Assembly: GCA_032622095.1 (NCBI GenBank)
Contig: CP136064.1
Coordinates: 173,052,310-173,116,309 of the forward strand
DNA: 64,000 nucleotides
Origin: Siphonodentalium dalli
Lineage: Eukaryota; Mollusca; Scaphopoda; Gadilida; Siphonodentaliidae
Reading direction: 5' to 3'
Shown: positions 47,301-60,209 of the stretch, piece by piece
Layout: every line of letters starts with the position of its first letter
How positions within the stretch are numbered: position 1 is the stretch's first letter
Notes under the pieces: model-generated
Seen by the model: the letters and a program-made list of their open reading frames with translations, nothing else
What the model was told of the DNA's origin: nothing
The model's database searches: none
Made by a program: the position numbers and the translations under genes

Positions 47301-50300
47301 ACTATACTTTTAAATATATATGATTTCTTCGAATTTAAATATATCTGATTTCTTCGAATTTGACGCCATATTATACACACAAGTGACAACGCGCAAACAA
47401 AACAAAATGATGCCTTATAGGTCCGCTTCCTATGACCACATACAAGCACGGTCTGGTTTACACCTAGCTAATAAAATTATGACGCCAATCAAATCAGAAC
47501 GTTACAGTTACGTCATATTAATTATTTTATGGTCAGTGGAAAATAGACTATACTTTTAAATATATATGATTTCTTCGAATTTAAATATATCTGATTTCTT
47601 CGAATTTGATGCCATATTATACACACAAGTGACAACGCGCAAACAAAACAAAATGATGCCTTATAGGTCCGCTTATCGGTGGCATTCCGATAAAGAGATG
47701 GTGGAATTCCGATAAAGAGACGGTGGAAATCCGATAATCGAGACGGTTCGCTTTCGGCGACAAACGAGATTTTCTTCGTGTTTGGGCATTCAAACGGAAT
47801 TGCCGTGACAAATCAGGTTTCATATCATCATATCGTTATTTAAGTTACTAATATCCATCAAAATCTAGACGCTACAGTGACTAAAACCAAGAGAATAGCC
47901 ATTTAAAAGTCACGCGACGGTTCGTTTTCCGATAAAAGACACGCGACGGTTCGTTTTTATCGGAAAACGAACCGTCGCGTGACTTTTAAATGGCGATTCT
48001 ATTGGTTTTACTCACTGTAGCGTCTAGATTTTGATGGATATTAGTAACTAAAATAACTATATGATGATCTGAAACCTGATTTGTCACGGCAATTCCGTTT
48101 GAATGCCAAAACACGAAGAAAATCTCGTTTGTCGCCGAAAGCGAACCGTCTCGTTTATCGGATTTCCACCGTCTCTTAATCGGAATGCCACCGATCCTCA
48201 CGTCGCAGTTCTCCCCCCGTGTTTATGGTCAGTGGAAATTAGACTATAATTTTAACAGACCCTCAGACTAATAACAAACCAGGAAACAATTACCCGGAGA
48301 TTATTCTCGAATATTCGAATAGTCAAATAATTATTCGAATATTCGAATATTTATTTTTACGAGCGAATATTCGAGAACATTCGAATATTCGGACCGAACA
48401 CTAATTTATGACTGTTTATTACTGATTTATAATTTACTAGCAGGGTTACCCGGCGTTGCCCAGGTTAAAGTGATGTGAAACCCTCTGTGGATATTTGGTG
48501 GGAATAGTGAATATTCTTGCTCTCAAAGTGTTACACGTATTCTCATAAATTGTATACCCAAACGGCATCAGAGAACATGATTCTTACACATGGAATACAA
48601 GTAGTGGCTCACCTTGTCTGGTCGGAGCGATTATCATTTCGTTTATCACGTTTAATCCGTCCCACCAATAAAGAAGTATATTTATTTACAACTGCATATA
48701 CTTCAGACGTTATAGCATGAAACATGAACATCATAAACACATTAGTTCGAAAAAATAAAAGACGACAATTGTGTTTTACATAGAGATGTGTCAATAAATC
48801 AATCAATCAGTCAATCAATCAATCAATCTTGTTTATCATATGTTCATAAAGATACAGATGTTTTAAAGATATGTCCAGGTGCTCCTCTGTTCTGGTGCTA
48901 TATACTGGCTAATCATTTTCAGTTTAAAAGAAATGATGTTATGCACGTATAGCAGCTACATGTTCCTGACACAGCGAGATTTTGAGTTGTTTATGATAGG
49001 CGATGAGTCTGTTCTAAAAAATGAAAGAAATCCTCTGTATCGGGCAGATATACCCTTGTCAGATGTCACTATTGGAAGCTCCTGAAAAGTCATGTGCTAC
49101 GGACTGCGGTTTCCTTTATCTCAGAAGTAACCATATTTGACTGCACACTGTGACCACTATTTTTGAACAGGCCTGCTCTACATTTCCATATCTCTTGGCA
49201 ATTGTAACTTTTTTTGTGGAAACTATATTGAATGGGCCAGACTCAATCGTGTTATAATATATGCATGAGCCATTCTAATATGCAATCCTCTAACGATTCA
49301 AGGTCCCTCTGCTTGAATGAATATATATGTATCTCTTAAATAGATTGATATAAATATACTTTTAATGCTTTCTTCTATGTATCTGCACGTGTTGCTAGAT
49401 CGTTATAGGAATGCCCTGATTTCCATCCCCATATAAATATGACAGTTGAGAAGATATAATTCTTCAAGTGACTTTATTCGGTCACCATTTGTCGAGATTG
49501 TGAAATTGGAATGCCAAAAACTCCTTAGAACGACATGGAGATGGCCTGGCAGATGACTATATATAACTTTGTTGGATATCGGCGAATTGAACAATCTTAG
49601 TGAATCTCCTCTCGCCAAACATGACCCAAACGACCCCAAATGTGATTTAATTAATCAGAAGAACGTGCATGAATTTGGTGGAATTAGTGCTAAATATATT
49701 TATATCAACTTTGGTGCAACTCCCCTCATGCATGACTTGAACCGCGCCACTTTTGTCATATTTAAACCACTCCTATTAGACTCATGCATGCATTATACAA
49801 TGGAGATGATTATATATAAGTTTGGTAGTAATCGGCAACTAAACAAATTATTATCATAGTTATTACCCCCACCCTATATCTCACCCAAACGGCTACAATT
49901 TCGCGTCTTTAAATCACAAGTTTATATTCCTCGTATCACGGAGAAGAATAATATATCATTTTGGTCGAAATCTAGGCTAACAATAGCCCCTCCCCTGACA
50001 CCAGCAACGTCACTTTAGAAAATTTTTAACCCGCACCATTATCTTACTCGTAAAACGTTACCCCTGTTAGACCGCCTTGGTGTCATCTCGATTATACCCT
50101 TAAAGTTATATATAGAACACAGACAGATATTCACAAATATTTGATGCATTGTATCATTTGAGAAGAACGTACATGTATGAGTTTGATGGTAATTGGCACT
50201 AAACATATTTTTATAAGTTTTTGGTGACCCTCCCGTCCCTATTTCGGACTCAAGCGGCGCCATCTTTGACAGCATTAAACCACACACTTATACTCATTAT

Positions 50301-53300
50301 AGAGATGAATATATATAAAATTTATGAAAATTGGCGAGTATACAAATTCGTATCAAATTTAGGGCCACCATTGCATATCTCTCATACAAAAGGCACCAAT
50401 TTGGCGCATTTAAACCACACGATTAGATTATTCGTATCACGGAGAAGAATATGTATCAATCAGGTAGAAATCGGCGCTAAACATATTGTTTATCAATGTG
50501 TGTGTCCCTCTCACCCTCTAGGCACCCCTGACTCGAATAGCCCCACCTTTGACACCTTTAAACCACACAATTAGACTCCTGATATCATGGAGATTATTAT
50601 TTGTAAGTTTGGTGCTAATTTTGTCAAATTTAGTGCCCATCCCACCCCTTCTCTCACCAAAGTAGCACCAATGTGACGTCTTTAAAATCACACGATTAGA
50701 TTCCTCATATCATGGATAAGAATGTGTATCAATTTGGTGGAAATTGGCGCTAAAAATATTGTGTATCAATTTTGGTGCCCCTCTCCCTCTCAGTGAACCC
50801 CTGACTCGAATGACACCACTTTTGACAGCTTTAAGCCACGCCATTAGACACATCATACCATGGGGATGAATTTGTATAAGTTTGGTGGCAATCGGCGACT
50901 AAACCAATTCTTATCAGATTTAGTATTCCACCCACCGCCCCTCTTAAATCTCTCATCCCAACGACACCAATTTGGCGTCTTTAAATCACACAATAAGATT
51001 CCTTGTATCATGGAGAAGATCTCAGAAGAATGTGCATCAATTTGGTGGAATTCGGCGCTAAAATTAGTTTTGATCAATTTTGGTGCCCCTCTCCCCTTCC
51101 GGGCATCCCTGACGCGACGGCGCGACTTTTGACATATTTAAACCACACCATTAAATTCCTCATATTATGGGGATGATTATATATAAGTTTGGTGGCAATC
51201 GGCGATAATTTTATTTCTGCCCCTCCCCCTTTTCTGCCCCTGACAACAACGGCGTCACTTTAGAAAATTCTAACCCTCGCCATTATCTTTCTCGTAAAAA
51301 GTTACCCCTATTAGACCCCTTTTGTGCCATCTAGGTGGTCCCCTGTGAATTTCTATAGAACACAGAGAGACAGACAGACATTCGCAGATATATATATAGA
51401 TATGCCATATGATATACCATTTGAAAGAGGAAGCTCGAAAACATTGTATTTCCAATTTATTCGATAATAAACTGTAAACATGCTGTTTTTGTTGAGATAT
51501 CGACGTCTGTTCTGTGCTTTAGTTTCAGCACAAAGTCGATTATTTTCAATGGAAGGGGAACAACACTAAATATTTAGATATTGTTATTCCCCTTTCATTG
51601 TTGCATTCTGGGAGCCATAACGGGGGGAAATCATTTTATGATTTCCGCTATTTTATATTACGCTATGTGCACCTTCTGATGCACAGACGTTCCAAATGGT
51701 GATGAATTGTAGTATTTTAAGGGTCAGATGCACAATTGGCCAAAATTTCCTGGTATTTCTAAATGGATTTTCTCAAAATCTGTCAGGATTTTTTTGTGAA
51801 ATTTGGTACAATATTTAAGAACCATCGAACAATTAGTTATTATAATCTCATTTACTTCACATTTATGGCATGGAAATTTCACCGTTTTCAGGTACCAAGA
51901 ACTTCTGTAAATTAGATTTGTTTCAAACGTGCAGATCATATATCCATAATATCATATCTGAAGATCATGAGAGGAGACTTCATTTTCTTGATTCATAAAA
52001 TTTTATGATTATTTTCACTTGGAAAGACAACTACCCACAAATAATTTTCTGTATTTGAGAACTATCATGTCATTCATGTTGGTCAATGAAAAAATTGGCT
52101 GAGATGAGTTCTGGGTCATGGCTTCATAACCAAGTTAAAGCTGACCACCATATCTCGTAACAATGTGGCCTAATTTATGTTGATTGCTCCCTACTTGAGT
52201 GGACTACAATGCATATCAACAGTTGTTTTCATTGAGCTGGAATATTTGTGACTGCTTATTCTTCGTTATAATATATGGGGGTATGACACTATATTATGCA
52301 ATTAAAATCTAACTCCACGTAATGATACAAATGAAGCCTCCTCTCATGGAGCCAAGACAATAAGCTGTTTGGTGATTGAAGTATTGTGCGAAATTATTAA
52401 TTATTCTAGCAGTTCTTAACGAAAGGGACAACAAATAAAATAGTATTTTCAACCTCATAATTGTATTATAATCCATTGTTTTTTTTTCACCTCCTAATAA
52501 TGAAGATGTCACCTCCTAAACAATGAAGATGACGATATGTGAAATTCAAGATTTTTCGCCGGATAGATCGAGAGAAATACTTTGTTGAAAATCTCTTGCC
52601 ATATGTGGCTGTATCTATGCAAAACGTGCATCTCCATCTTAATCATGTTTCATGGCATAGCTTGTTATCAAAACCGTATATCAAGGCACTATAAAAATAA
52701 TAATCGGTGACTTGAAAATTATGTGGGCCTTTAATTATTGATTCAAGCAACTGATGATGCTTTACCTCTGTATATACAGGTATTTTGATCAACCAGACAT
52801 GTTACAAAACGTACCGTCTCTGTTCCTATTACTGGGAGGATGTTACTTAACGATGCAAGTTATCGGGTGTATGATGCTGGGGAATCCACCTGAGTATAAT
52901 CTTAAGGTAATAATAATAATTTATCCACCGCCCACTACCTCTATTGACTACATAAAACCTGCCTAATAAACATTACGTCAATGTAGCTTTATTAGGTCAA
53001 CGTAGCTTTATTAGGTTAGTACTACTTTTTATACGTAATTATATATGCAAATTGTGAAGGTAAGTGGGGACGCCAACCACTGTGTCAACCGGCATAAATG
53101 ACATCATTGCGATTTGAGAACGTTTGTATCGTCCATAATATCACTGTTATTGATACAAAATTAGTAAAAGGGTAGACGTTTTAGCTCTAAAAAATCTACA
53201 GATCATCAGAACAAGGTCAGCTCAGAATAACTGTAAAAGAAAGGTAACAACCTATTTCGCTACACTTCGGTTTGCCATGAAGTGAAGCAACAATTCGGTT

Positions 53301-56300
53301 TGCCACGTCATGAATACTAATTAGTTTGCGTGACCTCATAAATATAATACGGTCATCGAAGTAACAAACGAAAAACTTAGAAAAATGACAGAATTCCCAA
53401 CAAAAGGCAAGATTTGCGCGATGGATAAATAAAATATGTAGCTAATGCTGTCGCTTAAACGGTTTATGTCCGCTCGGGGGATTTGGCATCTATTGATTGG
53501 ACTTGGCAGAGCCTCGCCAAATAAATACTCAAATCCCCCTAACGTACATAAACCGTTTAAGCGTCGGCACTATCACATATTCTATATTAATATATAAATG
53601 CTTCAATGTCGAAGTAAACAGATATGACATCAAACCGAGAGTAATTTACCTTTGTATAGGTTTTTCGTATAACGTGATGAGAGTTATTACAAGGCAGTTT
53701 GAAACCTGATATTATGTACTGGTTAGAGCACAATAATTGTTCTTTACCAGAATCAATCGAGTCGAAGACGAAATTTATTCTGGTAAAGAACTATTCGCGT
53801 GCTCTGACCGACTTAGAGCACAATTGATCCCACATAATTCAATCAACAAGAAATGTGCCGTTGAGCGTGTTTTGACCATGCACGAATCCACGACGGAAAA
53901 TCCGCGCGCTGTCCGCGATTGGACACAATAGCCGGTTAGCCACGCCCAACAATGTGATTAACATTGAACTAATCGCCGTTGAATGTGAATAGATATGTCC
54001 GAAACAACATGGTCTGGTCCCACTTTGAAGCGCCCGTGCGATTTGTCTGTTATGAGTTGCGTGTGTCTAACAGTGGGATAATCACTGAACTATGCCTTCG
54101 CCAGCCTTGGGAATTGTTGTGCTTTACCAAAAATCAGGGAACGATTGCAACAATGTGATTGTGCTCTAAGCCTATAGTATAGACTGAAATTCTATTTATA
54201 TTTTGTCTTACAGCACAATCCCATTGTTACAATCGTTCCATGATTTTTGGTAAAGCACACCAATTCACCAATTTCTGGTCATCATATAGTAATATTACAG
54301 ATTATATCAGCATGGGGTACATATATGCATGTGCATGCGTTATAATATATAGTAGACCTACCGTTTATGCTTGTTGCTTTCATAGATGGTAATACTAATA
54401 ATAGTAATATATAGATTTGTTGTCAAAGACCTTTCCGACGAAAATCGACAGGTTCCTTGTGTTTTTGTTTTTCATTTCAGGAATTATATAATAGCAGTAA
54501 CTTATGTGAGTTTGGTGTTCGAAAATAATAAGGGCGAACATATCTCAGTCTCAACTCAGGATTGCAGGTTATCTTGTCGTATCTTGAGTTTTATATAGTT
54601 TTACATATACGTGTATGCGAACCCTTATCATGTGTGCGGTTTGATTGGCTTTACAGATACACGACGAGGAGAAAAAATATGTCCGACTTGAAGAGGATAG
54701 TGAAGTCCGCGATGATTCCAACAAAAATGAGTATGTATATATATAGTAGTTGCGTGTACGTTGTGTTATAAATAGAGCATGGCTTGTATAGTTGACTACG
54801 CGGATATAGTGCCGAGTGGGTGGGTATATAGTTGACGACGCCAAGCGGAATGAACTGTACACACCCATTGCAATTGGGCCCTCGTATATAGTCAATGTCA
54901 AGAAATGCTATATTTATTATATTTCATCGAACTTGTAGCAACCATACTACATAATCGTATCCTATCAACATGCACCAGCTTCTGGGCTGTTCAAATTCCC
55001 TTCATAAGACATTAAAAGAAATCATGTACACCCCGTTTTATCAAGAACAAATGCACTGTGTGATTATCCACTTACCGATGAACAGTAAAGTAAAGTTCAA
55101 TAAACCGCAACGCGCAGTATTTAGGTTTTGTTTTGAATGCACGAAAACCCGAAACTGTATTACTTAGTGAATTAAACCAATGTTGCCACTTCCCAAGTTG
55201 ACGTCGTTCCTGTGAAAACAATGTTCACAGTAATGTTTTAGTTTCATTGTGACACGCATTAGTAAATTGGTGGAAACATTTAAGTATATCTGCTTTGGAG
55301 ATTGTTGCCTCTGTTCATGGATTTTGGCATGCTAGTTGTGTGTGCTAAATTTAGCACGATGCTATACAAGTATATTAACTGCATGGTGTGCTAAATTTAC
55401 CACAACATTACACAACAAAGAACACAGATCTCGGGCAATCAGAAGAGGTGAGGCCAAATATTGCACTTTATCCAAAAACAAAAATGTTTCATCACGTTTC
55501 TGTGAGCACTTTTTTTCGCAGGAACGTCAACTTGCGAAATGGTTACATTATGTGAATTCTCAACATTTCTCTTTGTGTTTCCGTTCTGAGTTTTCGCGCA
55601 TATAAACTTTCAAGACATTCGACGGGAATACTGATATTTGTTCTCAGTAAAGCGAGTTGTACTAGCAATAAACTACTCTTGAAGGGACTTCATTTTCAAC
55701 AGTGTGACAGCTTGTGTTGGTTAGATACAGATATAGGTATTTATCTTACAATATAGCTATATTTCATCAAATACACGCGAAAACGCCTAGGCGGTTTCCG
55801 ATCTTGTATCCTGGATGGCAACAAGGATATCTTCGATGGCAACAGCTGGTGCACGCGCGTTTCGACAACTGGCTTGTTTTCAAAACAAAACGTCTAAATA
55901 ACCAACTAAAAGTCGTAAAATAATATACTCGGTGTACTACGAATGTAAAATAATCAATAATTAGTTCAATAAAGTTGACAAAATGTGGAGACAGGGCCCA
56001 AAAAGCTCAAAATAACCACCCAAAAATGTTTGGAAATCTAAAAAGTAACGAAGTTTACACATTGTTAACAGCGCGCACGAATACGGACTATTTTGACAAT
56101 TTCTATTTTTGCGAAGTAGGGAATTCCCCGTAATTCAGTATACGGTCTTGATCAAAAGCTACTGAACGCATTTTTTATTCGATAAAATACAGAATGGAAA
56201 ATCAAATTAATTTTATCTTATGTTAAGGATATAAAACACAGTACTTACGAAAAGTCCGTGATTTAGTGCATTTCCTCTAAATGAAGTTTAATGGGTTATT

Positions 56301-59300
56301 TTAGTGCGAGTCAGAACTCGATTGTCGAAGTGTCGGAAAGTTCAAAACTCTGAATGGACAGTCATCTACGGCAATGCCTCTCGCCAACACTATCACTATC
56401 CAGGGAGATTGCACCATAAAATAATACAATTATCCTGTTAAAAGTGACAATTATGTCGAACATATGAAACGAAAATATCGTCGCCTCTTCATTGAATCGG
56501 ATTCCAGCCAAAGTGAATTTGAATAGTGACGTGAATTTCTCAGAATTTGACTTATCACAACGTCGCGTGCTGAGAATATTGTGTACGTTGTGTGTTGCGT
56601 GTAATAAATTAGTTCCTGTTTTAAATTGAGTTTTATTGCATTTTTATGGGACGAATTGTAAGATAAATTAGTTATCATCACCCTGTGTGTTTCTGAGATC
56701 CGTATTCAAGTCTCGCTGCCTTCTCTGTGCTGTCTATCGACTCGTCCTATGGACTCGTCGATAGACTGCCCAGAGAAGGCAGCTCGACTTGAATACAGAT
56801 CTCAGAAACACACATGGTGGTGATAACCTATATATATTATGAAGGATACAAGTTCGAATTGTTCGGTGAAATAAATAGACCATATCTTGTCCACGCTGTG
56901 TTTTGGGTCCGATTAATATAGTTGTCGTTCGGTAAACAGTAGTCAGTTGGCTTTCAGTGGGAAGAGATAAGAGTCGTCGACAGGATGAACTATACCCACC
57001 ACTGGGCACTATACCCGCGTAGTCATTCATCTCTGAGCCCAAGCTGCAAGGCAGAGTTCATTCCCCTTGGTGCGAATGCTGGTCTGACCGTTGGTGCCAT
57101 GACATATTTTTGTAATTAAAACTAACAAGTCTTAAATAAAAAAAATGATTGATTTCCTCACATTCTGTGTACGTGGTGGTATCGATCAGGCCGGCGTCGC
57201 AGGGGACTGAATTCGGCTTTTCAGTTTGGCTGAATTGGCCATTGCTGCATGTTACCGTGCAAAAAGGCACCCATGCATGATCTCTCAAACGTATACAAAC
57301 AGACACCCAGGACTCCCAAAATGTACAAATAGTCACCCAGCATATCAAAATCTCGTTCGTCCGCGACAGCCAAACTCAACGCGGGTGGAATACCCATTCG
57401 CATTCATTTGGAATTTCACTCGAAATTCACACACATATAATTATTATAATAATAATAATTAAAGGTACGGTTGGCCTTGGCGGTGTGTATCCTGTGAAAA
57501 TATTTCCACCCGTCAAAAACCGCCACAAACAGAAAGAACAACAAAATGTAGACAGACTTTGTCCGTATACAAATAAGAAATATCGCATACACAGTATGTC
57601 ATTGTCATATCTTTGACCATTGTTATGTAAACAAACGCATAAAAAGTTACTTTTCTGGTGTTTGTTTATATTATGATGGTAAACATAAAGAGCGTTCTTT
57701 GTTGGTGAATTCCTGATATGGAACGAATAAAGAGCGTGTATGCCATTCGTGTGTGATTAGCCAGCAGCACTGTGCTGTCTTCTGTAACACAATCAGGCTC
57801 TTACTTAGGTAAAATATAGTAAATCTTTATGATAACATGCTGTTTACGCGATGGTCATGGTATATATGAACGAAACTGTATGCGTTTTAATGTTTTTATG
57901 TTTACGGTGATTGGAACAAATATGGATATTTTCGACAACTAAGGCCTCACGTACCTTTAACATGCGACTAATTTAAAATCGATGTTCTATTAGAATTTGA
58001 GATAATGGGTGACTTTTGTTCACATTTGGGAGATCCTGTGTGTCTCTTTGCACGAATTAAACCGTGCGACTTTTGGAATGCATGTATGTAAGACCAAACT
58101 ATTGGTTCGTTAGCCAGTTCAGTTATATCAATATTACTCGGAGGGAAGTTCCCAGTAAATGTGTCAATAATGATTGTGCTTAATCGCAATTCAATTGCAC
58201 GAAACCATGAGACAATGACCAAATTAGCTGCAGATTGCTCCATATGGAATGCCAAATTAGTGGGAAGCGCAACTCAATTACGCTGTTCAAGTGGAATTCA
58301 TAATAAGGGAAGTAAATTGCGCTGAAGCCCAATTATTATTCCTATCTCACACCCCTTCCATGTGACTAGTTAGCTTTGTGGAGCATTCTGGATTGTAAGA
58401 CCAAACTATAGATGTAGTTCGTTATTCAGTTGGGTTATATATAGCTCTAAACCATGCTCTATTTATTAAATTTAGCACTGATAACAGTTAAGAAATTGAT
58501 TTGTTTGTTTTGGGGAATATGTGTGACCGTTGCATTTTGAGGTCAATATTGAACATCTTATGTCTTCACACCAAATGTGCTACAACGAGCAACCATCGCA
58601 CCAGTAAGCGGAAAATTTGCATAGGAAATTCTGGATTATTTGTGTCAAATCGCCGTGGATATTTAACCGTTTCGCTGCTAAATGACACTATGACGTCATG
58701 TTCTGGGCTGTTGACGTTACTATCATTTTCCAGTGGAAAAATATAAAGGGAATATCACAAGAACCATAAAACTGACTCAATTGAAAGGCTATTATCGTTC
58801 ACAATCGTGGAACATCGTACACTGTTTGAAACTTCGAGATACATGCAGTTAGTCCAATGCACCGATCTCTGAGATCCAGTTATATGTATAATGGCCTATA
58901 CTGCCAGTGTGCTGTTCAAAGTACCTCCACAGTAGCTACGGACCATACAACAAACGGTGTTCACTTTTACGTCCGTATTAGTTACGTCATAGCAGCGAAG
59001 ATGTTAAACCCGGAACTCGCTCAATTTTGTCATGTTCTGGAATCCACGTTTGTCGATCAATACACGAACGTCTGCTTGAATTTATAGAAGTTTGTCGCGG
59101 GTTCGTTTGCAAACAATAAAGACCGTTTTGTGTTAACTTCATCCTGATATGGTAATAATAAAGAGCATTTGTTGTATCATTTATGTTAGGTTGACAGTAT
59201 TAATGACTTCCGTCCGTGTTTCCTTGCGGAAAGTTGATTTTTTTTTATACCGAGCGTTAAAACCAAGCGGAATCTAGTGTCTTGTGATGCTCGCAATTCA

Positions 59301-60122
59301 ATTGTCTCATCGCACATGCATGCGCATTGGCTGTGCCATTCACACTACCATTAAACGACAAGCAACACGAATATTTTATGAAATGCTATTGAACTCTGCA
59401 CATATTGTGGTTTCACTGCATGGACTCTGATATGGCATGGCTGTCGCGTAATAATCATATAATTCAGTCGATAACTCAACAGTGTTTATAATGGATTTTG
59501 TCGAAAGCATGCTGCGGACTGCAGAGATCTAATTTTCACCTTCGATTTTGCCTGTTCGTGCAGCTGGTTCGTGCATGTGTTGGTCTTTGTTTGACGAGAC
59601 AGGGATATGCAAGCCACAAGAAGGGACGTTGTGCTATTCATGCCCGGGCGTCGTCAAAGAAAGGGGAGACCCCGAGTAGCGTAGCGGTCGCGGTGTAAAT
59701 ATAGAAGGCCGATACGATTACTTCTCTACACGAGAGGTCTAGTAGATTTATTGGTCAGTCGGCAATCCATACAATCCGGTCCCGCACTCGATGTCCGGTT
59801 CGACGCTTTGTAACCAGAAAATAGGAAGTGGCCAGTCGGTTTTCTGTTGAGTTAACAGATAAAACTAGAACACTTACAAGCTTTTTTAAACTAAAAACAA
59901 AGTAAATATAGTATTTCGGTAAAAATTGCATGATTTAGGAGAATACTTGTTTTTGGCCTGCGGACTGGCACCCACCGGGTGGGGGGGGGGCTTTTTGTGT
60001 CGCATGTTTTAATCCCCCCCCCCCTGGAATAACACGAATAAAGCTGCACATAATGTGCACTCCCTTCTCAATTTAAACAAATAATTGAAAACAATGCATT
60101 TCTAGCCCCCCCCCCCTCTCTC

Positions 60123-60209
<87 letters not shown>

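Larger units (their letters stand above)
46730..48403. mobile_element. hAT-like non-autonomous element with 8-bp duplication
   Basis: Ends TAGTGTTCGGT and ACCGAACACTA are inverted. ATTTATGA flanks both sides exactly (46722-46729, 48404-48411). The 8-bp duplication and short TIR fit hAT. Subterminal regions are rich in ATTCGAATATTCG. The interior has three ~250-bp tandem units and a nested foldback. No transposase. Confidence 0.85.
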
